Positions 1 to 10,069 of a stretch of DNA of 64,000 bases are shown piece after piece (within the stretch, counting starts at the first letter, position 1; each line of letters starts with the position of its first letter). The DNA lies in assembly GCF_026210795.1 (NCBI RefSeq), contig NC_089444.1:796501-860500 (forward strand), in the 5' to 3' direction. This stretch comes from Rhizophagus irregularis. Lineage: Eukaryota; Glomeromycota; Glomeromycetes; Glomerales; Glomeraceae. A program made the translations under genes and the position numbers. The notes below the pieces were generated by a model that saw nothing but the letters and a program-made list of their open reading frames with translations, was not told where the DNA came from and did no database searches.

Positions 1-2116
1 TATATTTTAAAATTGATTGAATGTACTTTAACCTGTTAAGTAAAAATAAATAAGTTACTATTGTATATTTAAATTAAATATGATTTAAGTCTATAGAAAA
101 CTTTATACCTCATTTAGAAATTCTTCATTATTTTGTAAATTATGTAAATATTTCAAAGTAATTTTATTATTTTGATAACTTTTGTATACTTTAATATTTT
201 CATCCAAAATACGATCATTCTTCCATTTTGCTGAATATACTGTAGACAAGTTATCATTATTTACTTCATTAATGTCAGAAAATTGATCATATGGTATCCA
301 CTTAAGTATTATACTCTGTGGGCTATCAATTTCCAATTGTTTTTCTTGTATAAAAGTATCTATTTTTTTATCTCCACTAGTCCAATTTATAAAATCTTTT
401 TTTAAATTATTTATTCGACATTGTTTACACCATTTATAAGTAATATTTGTATAAACTTTATTACAATTTATACAATTACAATATCTATCTTGTAAAACTA
501 TAATGTAATCTTTTATATTTGGAAATTGAGATATTCCATATATTTTAAAATTGATTGAATGTATTTTAACCTGTAAAGTATAAATAAATAAGTTATTATT
601 GTATATTCAAATTAAAATGATTTAAGTCTATAGAAAACTTTATACCTCATTTAGAAATTCTTCAATATTTTGTAAATTATGTAAATATTTCAAAGTAATT
701 TCATTATTTTGATAATTATTATCTTTTTTAATATATTTATTCCCATATATTGGACCATTCTTCAATTTTGCTGAATATACTGTAGAAAAGTCATCATTAT
801 TTACTTGATTAATGTCAGAAAATTGATTATATGGTATCCACTCAATTATTGTACTCTGTAGCAATTGTTTTTCTTTAATAAAATTATCTATTTTTTCACT
901 TCCACTAGTCCAATTTATAAAATCTTTTTTTAAATTGTTTGTTTGACATTGTTTACACCATTTACAAGTAATATTTGTATAAGCTTTATTACATTTTATA
1001 CAATAACAATTTTTATCTTGTAAAACTATAATATAATCTTTTATATTTGGACATCGAGATATTCCATATATTCTAAAATTGATTGAATGTACTTTAACCT
1101 GTTAAATATAAATAAATAAGTTACTATTGTATATTCAGATTAAAAATGATTTAAGTTTATAGAAAACTTTATACCTCATTTAGAAATTCTTCAATATTTC
1201 GTAAATTGTGTAAATATTTCAAAGTAACTTCATTATTTTTGTTATCTTGATGCCTTTTGTATTTTCTGCAATTTTCGTCCCAATGTAATGGACCATTCTT
1301 CCATTTTGCTGAATATATTATAGTCAAGTCGTCATTATTTACTTCATTAATGTCAGAAAATTGATTATATGGTATCCACTCAAGTATTGTACTCTGTGGG
1401 CTATCAATTTCCAATTGTTTTTCTTGAATAAAATTATCTATTTTTTTATTTCCACTAGTCCAATTTGCAAAATCTTTTTTTAAATTATTTATTTGACATT
1501 GTTTACACCATTTATAAGTAATATTTGTATAAGCTTTATTACATTTTATACAATTATAATATCTATCTTGTAAAACTATAATATAATCTTTTGTATTTGG
1601 ACATTGAGATATTCCATATATTTTAAAATTGATTGAATGTACTTTAACCTGTTAAGTAAAAATAATAAGTTACTATTGTATATTCAAATTAAAAATGATT
1701 TAAGTTTATAGAAAACTTTATACCTCATTTAGAAATTCTTCATTATTTTGTAAATTATGTAAAAATTTCAAAGTAATTTCATTATTTTGATAATTTTTGT
1801 ATTCTTTAATATTTTCGTCCCAATATAATGGTCCATTCTTCCATTTTGCTGAATATACTGTAGACAAGTTATCATTATTTACTTTATTAATGTCAGAAAA
1901 TTGATCATATGGTATCCACTCAAGTATTGTACTCTGTGGGCTATTAATTTCCAATTGCTTTTCTCGAATAAAATTATCTATTTTTTTATCTCTACTAGTC
2001 CAATTTATAAATTTTCTCTTTAAATCTTTAATTTGGCATTGTTTACACCAATTATAGTTTATATATGTGCATAATTCATCACATTTTTTACATTTATGAT
2101 GTTTATCATATGACAT
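1..2116 (-). CDS. Kinase-related protein of repeated zinc-ribbon/N-lobe exons (5' part, runs off left edge)
   Basis: Exons on the minus strand: 2116-1724, 1648-1175, 1098-646, 570-109, and 32 to beyond the left edge. Complete exons are multiples of three (131, 158, 151, 154 codons) and all introns (about 75 bp) are phase 0 at the same place, after FLNE and before VKV/VQS. Exon 1 starts MSYDKHHKCKKC and holds a C-x2-C...WC-x2-C zinc ribbon, the INWTS..IDNFI linker, EWIPYDQF, and kinase strands beta1-alphaC. Exons 2-4 each begin with the beta4-beta5/hinge piece (INFKIYGISQ-like) and then repeat ribbon, linker and beta1-alphaC. The glycine loop is degenerate (VNNDNLSTVYSA, no GxGxxG), while the beta3 lysine context (ITLK/VTLK) survives. 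No catalytic C-lobe lies inside the window; by analogy with the gene at 50262 it may lie outside. Function unknown; a pseudokinase scaffold is an inference. Confidence 0.8.
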
Positions 2117-3854
2117 GATGATGTATTACAATACTATTAAATGAAGGCTGAAAACGAAAACTTTAATGGATAACGTTCAGTAATGAAAACTAGAAATATT
2201 AGAAAAATAGAAAATATTAAAGGCGCAGTAGACTTTAACTTAGCAAATTGAAAAACAATTATTAGAAATAGTGAAAATAAGACGAAATAGAAGTGTTTAA
2301 ATTTGTTTTAAATGTTTATATGTTTATATTTGTGTTTGTGTACATTGTGTACAAATTAGATCGATTAGATCGGCATAAATTTAAGATCTCGAAATTTTTC
2401 AGAAAATGATCACGTGACTGAGTTTCTTTGGAATGAAAACTAGAATAATGATCATTATCAGAGTTTTTTCCAGATTTTTTTTTTATAGGGATCCAAAAAA
2501 TTAAAATCTATGAAAATCATGTTAAGCTGTATTATAGTCTGTACTACCCAGCCGCACCGTACATAAAACATGTAGATGTCAGAAAGAAATACGTATTTAA
2601 CAAAGAAAAACCAATCTAATAAATAAACAATATAACATATTCAAGAGAAGAGTGTGAGTTTTGTTTCCAGCTTTTTTTCAAAAGGCGTTTGTTGATATGA
2701 AATATCTCAATTCGATGTCTTGTCAAAAATATTTTTAATAAATTTATTGTGCAAGCATACGATTGATTTTTTTTTTGTCAATAAATTAATTATTGCCATT
2801 GGATAAGGTGTGCAGAGTTCGGCAAGTATTTTATATTTAATCAGTCTGTAAGTAAAACGGTAATTTCTAGTCAATCCGTTAAGATTTCTGTATATTTGAT
2901 ATGAATTTTTATAACATAAATAGTTTTAATGATGTTTTACCAAATATGTAAAAAAACACAAAATAAAGCCACACCTAAAGCGCGTACAATGTAAATAACG
3001 TTTTTACAATAGACATTTCCCTAGGTTTTTTTTTACATATATGAAATCGTCATTTTTTTCACAAAATATAAATAAGTTTTCGCAATTTAGCGTTTGTGTA
3101 TTTATTGTCAATTGCATGCAAAACGTTAAACTTCATCCCAATTTTTAATATAGTAACGACATTGCCGATTTTAGATGGATCAGTAATGTCGGAGAAAAAG
3201 TAATCCGAGTATTTTGAGAATAAATTTTAATTTCCGATTTTTTTTGTTACATATTATTGCATATTATCGGCGTTTTCATAATGATGCACGCAAGAGGTAT
3301 ATCATGAAAAAATGAGTATTTCAAGTTGAAACCCCAAAAATTCAGTTTTCGGAGAAGTTATTAATTTATAGTAAAATATTAAGAAATAGCAACATAAGTA
3401 AACTCATGGGTTACTTCATTTTACATCTTTTTATTTCTATATAAATAAACTCAGAATATAAGAAATATTTTTTTTTTTTTGGCGTGAATTTTTTTGTGTA
3501 CATAATTTTGAAAACGGCGATAATATTGATCAGGCGTGTAAATTTTTGTGGCACGATAATTTAATGGTATATTTTGAAACCGATTTATTTATAATTCAAA
3601 TTTTTACGTAAATAATGTATATCAAAATTTAATATTTTCTCGAAAACAGATTACCGTAATTAGAAATCCGTACAAGTTAAAATAATATCAAAAATCATAA
3701 AATAATATTTTGTATCTTGATTTTGAGCATTATATATTACCACATTGCCGTACTATCACTAGCAAGAAATTCGTTTACACTAAAAAAATATTATATCAAA
3801 ATAAATATTACATTAAAAATAATTTAAAATTAAATTTGTAGTTAAATTAATACC
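2117..3854. other. AT-rich intergenic stretch
   Basis: No open frame with recognisable protein features, no RNA gene and no clear repeat. The part just above 2116 must hold the promoter of the minus-strand repeated-exon gene, but I see no distinct motif beyond general A/T richness. Confidence 0.5.
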
Positions 3855-3905
3855 TTATTTAAAAATTGATCAATATTATTTTGAGAATTATGCAAACATT
3901 TGAAA
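3855..3905 (-). pseudogene. Relic of a kinase N-lobe exon end
   Basis: Read on the minus strand this gives KCLHNSQNNIDQFLNK directly followed by GTATTA at the usual intron position. It matches the beta3-alphaC end (LK.LHNSQNI.EFLNE|V) of the kinase exons elsewhere in the window. No other part of the exon can be followed upstream, so this is a short leftover of the same gene family. Confidence 0.6.
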
Positions 3906-4979
3906 ATTAAACAATATCATCAAATTATCACATTTATCTTGTCATCTGCCAATTATTACAATAGATGTAGATTTTAATGAACAAATAAGCAATAATATTA
4001 ATGAAACTTTATATAAAATATAAAATTTTAAACAAAAAATATCATTTTTTCAAACTCGAGGTCCTTTTGAGTTTTGAGTTATTTATATTCTTTTTATTTC
4101 CTACTGGTTTATATTTTCTTGTCACATTCTGCCTCTCGCGAGCGAGCTGATTGGGAAAATTATGAACCAATGGGATTACAGAAAGATGGCGAAATTTTTT
4201 CAATGAGGTCTGTATACTATTTTTTTTAATGGTTGTCCATAAATAGTAAGGTTATAACCTTTGATGATCACCTGAGTGTATCTTGATAAATGGCGTTTCT
4301 AATTCTAGTAATTTTACGGCAATCAGTGATTTGTAATGTATCAGCTGATGTCTATTTTAAAGCTGGGCGTAAATCATTGTAAAGCTTTTTCAGGTTGATC
4401 AAAAACAAACAAAATGATTTGCAATCACGTGATGCATGACCAATTAAATTCAGTGATATTTAACATTAATTTTAATTGTTCATTAATAATATTGCGGCAA
4501 TAATATATAAATACTTCGATTTTGCCAATAATTTGTTTAACTAAATAAATATTTAATAATAGAAAATGTAATTATTAGACAGATTCATTAAAATAAATCA
4601 TCATAAATAAAAATAAATAAATCACAATTAATTATCACTAGGATGCCTATTTTTCAGTTCTTCCGTGTGCTTTTTTGTGAGAAAATAAGTGGTGGTTCAG
4701 TAAAAGAATTTTTACTATATAAACTTTAATGTTATTATAAAGTATACTTAATAAAGCGTCTATTAAGCTAAATATTTTAAAAAAAAATTGATAAAAAAAA
4801 AATATTAAGGAACGACACGATAATATGTTCATTTGAAACTCTTTCGGAAATGGAAAATTTTCTTTTCAGAAAATCGTGTAAACCAAGATAACGAGTCAAA
4901 TAATTTTAACAATTTAAATAATAAATAAATAACTAACAACTTAAATTTATACGTATATTATCTACTTCATCAAAATAAC

Positions 4980-5150
4980 AGCTCATATTCTGAATGCAAT
5001 CAACAAAAAACTTATTATTATTGTCGCAAAGAATGTTATTCTAAGAATTTCAAAAAAACTTTAGTAACTGGGCTAATGTAAATGAACAAATAGACAAGTT
5101 TATTTATCGTTTTTTTAACAAGCCTACTAAATTTCAAATTTCTGCTTTAT
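4980..5150 (+). pseudogene. Relic of kinase-family zinc-ribbon and linker
   Basis: In two adjacent frames the plus strand reads a cysteine-containing stretch (SECNQQ..YYCRKECYSKNF) and then FSNWANVNEQIDKFI. This is the linker that follows the ribbon in the kinases here (compare INWTSGNEKIDNFI). A one-base frame change between the two parts and the absence of a kinase domain mark it as decayed. Together with the fragment at 3855 it suggests a lost kinase gene between the repeated-exon gene and the microexon kinase. Confidence 0.55.
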
Positions 5151-5739
5151 TCAATAATAATAGTAATAAAGCCATTAAAATGTTTCTTTTATTAATTATA
5201 CGGTTATAAAGTTCGATATTTCAGACCTATATATATTAACTGAAAAATTTAATAAGTGATTAGTAAGAAATTAAAGTAATTTGAATTATCATAAATAAAT
5301 GCATTAAATGATATTTGCATTTAAGAAATAATATGAATGTTTTAAATGTATATAATCTAGCAATGTAATAAATTTAATAAATTTCAAATTCATTTCAACA
5401 GCAAAGAAATAAAATGGATTAAATACTATAACTAATTGAAATGATTATGTTTTGTTCATAATTTTTCTTTGTGATTTGGTTTGATATATTTGTTCCAAAT
5501 TATAATCAAATCACATGATATTTTTTGTCGTCATTATTTCGTATAAATAATTTGAATTGTGTAACATTAAAAAGTGTGATGTTCTTACGTCTGATCTATT
5601 TCGTATTTATCATATCATAATTGAAAACAATCTTTAAACTAATACATTTCCGGTTAATTAAAATTTTAACTGGATTTTTTATTTATTCTAATGGATTAAT
5701 ACTAACCATTTCTATTAGATAGACAATAATAATAATTTT

Positions 5740-6410
5740 TTTTATTTTTCAGTTTTTTACCGTAAAAACTGAAACTACCTTTTTAGTCTTTTTTTTTATT
5801 TGATTTTTTTTTAAACGGAATTTACGGATTTTTTTTTTAACCCAAAGTTTTTTTTTTTAGCGAGTTTGTCTGACATTTGGATTAGTCTCCGCAAAATAAT
5901 TTAATTTGTGTAACTTGAAATCCCATGCCATATAATTAAAACCCGTAACATGCCTCTACCTGATCTATTTATTCGATCCGTAAACAATGAAATTTTACCT
6001 TAATCAGATTTTTTTTTTTTTTTGATTATTTAATTTTAAATTTTTCGTTTTTTTTTCAAACCGAAAAAAATTTTTCTCCCTTTTTTCTTTTGTTTTAGTT
6101 TTTTTTTTTCAAATTGAAAATTTTGTTTTTTCCCGTTTTATAAGTTTTTTTTATTAAGTAATCCTATTATTTCGGTCTTTTAAAACCGATTTTTTTTATA
6201 TTGTTTTTTTTTTCGATCTTTTTTTTAGACTGTATTGTTATTTGTTTTTAAAAAAATTTTTTTTCATTCATTTTGGACCCCCTTTTTTTCGGTACTTACT
6301 TTTTTCAGATTCCTTTTTTTTTCAGAAATTTCCCTTTTTTTGAATCTTTATCCTTTTTCTTTACCCAATTTTTTTTTCTTTTTCTTTCAATTTTTTCTTA
6401 TTATTAAATA
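5740..6410. repeat. T-homopolymer-rich tract
   Basis: About 670 bp made largely of runs of 6-11 T separated by short mixed words. No ORF. It lies upstream of the microexon kinase gene. It could be promoter-proximal low-complexity DNA or a decayed pyrimidine-rich intron series; nothing decides between them. The flanks (5151-5740 and 6410-6744) show nothing recognisable. Confidence 0.6.
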
Positions 6411-6744
6411 AAGAAATAAAATATTGTACTAAATAATTATATTTACAAATCAATAGCTTATAATACAAAAATACCTAGATCCATTAATAAAAAATTATTA
6501 ATGACTCTATAACTAAACGTAATCTATATCTAAAATTCTAAATGATCTAAATAACCAATAAATCTAAACTCTAATTGTAATAATTGATATACATTCCGGT
6601 TGTGCAAAATTTGTTAACAATGATGTAATGCTTGTACTTGTGATTAACGCTTTTGCATAAATATTGTTACCATACTAATGAAGGAGTTTAATAATAATAA
6701 AAAAAAAGAAAAAAAGATATTTAATACTTTATCTTTTCTAATTA

Positions 6745-9700
6745 GGAAGAATTTGATATAGCAATAGACAGTAAAGGTAAAGCATATAACATGAATAATA
6801 ACTGATAATATAAATTAGAATTATTCAAAATTTTTAAAAACTTGCAATATAATAAAACTAGTTTTAAGCGATACTAAAGAACCTGAAGGTAAATATAATA
6901 TATAAAACAAAGTTGAAATATTAAGATTTTTATTTATTAAATAAACTTAATTGTAAATAATCAAATATAATTAAACCAAATTTGAAGGAAGTGACACCAA
7001 GGAATCTAAAGGTATATCAAACAAGCTGAAATATTAAGTTTTTATTTATAAGCAATTCAAATACTACAAATATAATTAGACTAACTATATTATATTAAAA
7101 TAATATTAAATATTTAGCTTGTAAGTTAATTTAATGAATTACTCATTATTTTTATTGTATTCTAAACAACTAAATAATTTATTTAATGATTAATATTACT
7201 CTAGTTGGTAAGTTATCAGTTATTTAAATTTTTAGTTCTTTACTTTATTTACTCTACATAACATTCAAATAATTAAATTCTCTGTTTGAATAACTATTTA
7301 ATAATTAATTATATTACAGATGGTAAGTTACAATATATATATTATATTTATTTGTTTAATATTTTATATGATTCAACTAATTATATTTTTAAATTTAAAT
7401 AACTAGATTGTAAGTAATATATATAATTTACAGTAAATACTTTTATATTATCTTTATATCTAACTAATTAATAATTAATAATAATTCAGGGTGTAAGTTA
7501 TATAATGTCTATATTTTTATTATTTATATAATTTAAGCTAACTAAATTCTTTATTTAAAAAATTATTAAATAATATAGTTTGTAGGTTATTTATTTAATT
7601 TTATTATTACTCATTGTTATAATATTTACATCTAACTAATTTCTTTATCTATTTAATAGATCGTAAGTTAAAAGTTATTTATTTGATTCTATTATTAGTT
7701 ACTTATTGTTATAATATTTACATGTAATTTAAACTAACCAATTTCTTTATTTAAAAAATTTAAATAATATAGAAAGTAAGTTATTTATTTAATTCTATTA
7801 TTACTTATTGTTGCAATATTTACATATAATTTAAACTAACCAATTTCTTTATTTAAAATATTTTTAAATAATATAGAAAGTAAGTTATTTATTTAATTCT
7901 ATTATTACTTATTGATATAATATTTACATGTAATTTAAACTAACTAATTTCTTTATTTAAAAAAATTATTAAATAATATAGAAAGTAAGTTGTTTATTAT
8001 TACTTATTGTTATAATATTTACATGTAATTTAAACTAACTAATTTCTTTATTTAAAAATTATTAAATAATATAGTTCGTAAGTTATTTAATTCTTAATTC
8101 TTATTACTTATTGTTATAATATTTACATATAATTTAAACTAACTAATTTCTTTACTATTTAAAAAATTATTAAATAATATAGTTCGTAAGTTATTTATTT
8201 AATTCTATTATTACTTATTGTTATAATATTTACATATAATTTAACTAACTAATTTCTTTATTTAAATAATTATTTTGTAATTTATTTTAGTTGGTAAGTC
8301 ATAGTTTATTTATTTAATTCTATTATTATTATTATTACATATAATTTAAACTAGCTAATCTCTTTATTTAAAAAATTATTAAATATTATAGGGAGTAAGT
8401 TATTCATTTAATTCTACTATTATTAATTTATATAATATTTATTTGTTAACTGGATTCTTTCATTTAAAAAATATCTGTTGCTTAGTTGGTAAGTTGTAAA
8501 TTATAGGTTATTATATATTTATCTAAAACTAAGATTTATATTACATCAAATTCTTTATTTAAATTTTAGAGTAAGTTATAATTTATTTTAGTGTAATTAT
8601 AATACCAAGCCATAATATAGTAATTTTAACTAATTAAATTTATAGATTTGAAAAAAGTAAAAATGCAATTATAGATGATTTTCTTCTTAAAAATGGATTA
8701 AAATGGATTCCTTATAACAAATTTAAAAATGTTGAATATCTTAATGAAGGAGGATTTGGTACTATCTATAAAGCTACTCGGTTAAAGAATAATAGAGATG
8801 AAGAAGTAATTCTTAAATGTCATAAGTATTTAAATGAAAACTTAAATGAATTTTTAAAAGAAGTATGATAGTATATTTATTTTTTATTTTTAATTTAATA
8901 TTTATTTATATTAATAAATTATTTATTATTTTTTATAGTGGAAATATCATGCAAGTGTTTTAAGTTCGAATGATATTATATATTTTTATGGATTTACAGA
9001 AGATCCAAATACTTCAAAATATATGATAGTAATGGATTATGCAAATAAAGGTAATTTAAGAGAAAATTTAACAAGTATAGTTGAAAATAATTGGAATCAA
9101 AAATTATATATATTGTACGAAATTATTTCTGGACTTAATAAGATACATAAAGAAAATCTTATTCATTGTGATTTTCATGATGGTAATATTTTAAATCATA
9201 ATGATAAGAATAAGGATAAATTTTATATTAGTGATTTAGGATTATGTCAACCTGTAAAATTATTTTTGAAAAAGTATGATATTTATGGTGTTCTACCATT
9301 TATGGCACCTGAAGTTTTAAGAGGTAATTCTTATACTCCAGAAAGTGATATATATAGTTTTTCTATGATTATGTGGGAGGTTACATCTGGAGTACCACCA
9401 TTTTATGATAGAGCTCATGATATTCAACTTAGTTTAAGTATTTGTAAAGGTGAACGTCCTGAAATTATTGAAAATACTCCACAATGCTATGTAAATTTGA
9501 TGAAAAAATGTTGGAATGAAGATCCATTAAAAAGGCCATCTACTTCTAAAGTGGAATCAGTTATTAGAAATTGGATTTTCCGTCCTTATAATGATAAAGT
9601 CAGTGAAGAATTAAAAAGCAACATTATGGAATTTATAAATGCACCAATTGGGTATAACAATCTTGTTACAAAATCTCACTCTAAAACATGTTATAAAAGT

Positions 9701-10069
9701 CGCTTACTTGATTTTACTAGTAAAAAATTGAATGAAATTCTTGAAAGTGAAGATTCACAAACAAGTGTAAAAGCAAATGAAATGCTAGTAAGTGAAGATT
9801 TGAATGATAATATAATTAAGGATTTAGGGTCATTAGGTATGTACTATGATACATAAAAGAATTAATCTTGCAAATTATTTATATAAAAATTAATTTATTT
9901 ATTTAATATTGAAACAGATGAGAATACTAGTAAAAAGTTGAATGAAATTCTTGAAAATGAAAATTCACAAGCTATTGTAGAAGCAAATGAACTGCTAGTA
10001 AGTGAAGATTTAAATGATTATATAATTAAGGATTTAGGATCATTAGGTATGGTGTACTGTGATATATAA
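6745..10069 (+). CDS. TKL-like protein kinase with single-codon microexon array (5' end unresolved)
   Basis: Best model: exons 6745-6775, 6862-6888, 6988-7011, fifteen 3-nt exons and one 1-nt exon between 7118 and 8570, then 8646-8862, 8939-9836, 9918-10069. The kinase starts at WIPYNKF. It has a glycine loop NEGGFGTIYKA, beta3 lysine VILK, a catalytic loop HCDFHDGN (Cys replaces Arg of HRD), DLG for DFG, APE (MAPEVL), and CW..DP..RP in the C-lobe. The C-terminal tail YKSRLLDF matches the tail of the other kinases. The intron after FLKE sits at the same position as in the other kinase genes. Reading through 9836 gives a stop at 9856; splicing 9837-9917 adds a duplicated tail exon in frame. 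Start codon and first exon are not settled. Substrate unknown. Confidence 0.7.
7118..8570 (+). repeat. Array of fifteen 3-nt candidate microexons plus one 1-nt microexon in tandem introns
   Basis: Units of 81-115 bp each end in a branch-like CTAAC/CTAAT, an A/T tract and AG, then exactly three bases, then GTAAGT (GTAGGT once). The three bases start at 7118 CTT, 7205 TTG, 7320 ATG, 7407 ATT, 7490 GGT, 7579 TTT, 7660 ATC, 7773 AAA, 7877 AAA, 7982 AAA, 8075 TTC, 8183 TTC, 8291 TTG, 8392 GGA, 8486 TTG. A final unit has a single A at 8570. Introns between about 7580 and 8290 are near-copies of one another, so the array grew by tandem duplication. Joined after the G ending the exon at 7011, they read AFDDWFYQKKILLGIEFE and enter the kinase exon at 8646 in frame. 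Confidence 0.7.
9918..10069 (+). repeat. Duplicated 3' tail exon of the microexon kinase
   Basis: Near-repeat of 9706-9856 (SKKLNEILE.E.SQ... DLGSLG). It is preceded by an acceptor (GAAACAG at 9917), and the parent copy carries a donor GTATGT at 9837, so this copy can be spliced on in frame. A third, decayed acceptor (AACGG) follows near 10126. The tail thus grows by exon duplication, like other parts of this gene. Confidence 0.65.

Noticed and set aside
7118-8570. Reading the tandem array as a CRISPR-like or simple satellite repeat
   Set aside because: The spacing varies, the conserved edges are splice-site consensus sequences, and the only variable positions are the three enclosed bases; spacers in a CRISPR array are far longer.
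7118-8570. Recursive splicing (zero-length exons) as the explanation of the array
   Set aside because: Recursive sites have AG directly touching GT. Here three bases always lie between them, and one base in the last unit. Kept as an alternative only if transcripts lack the codons.
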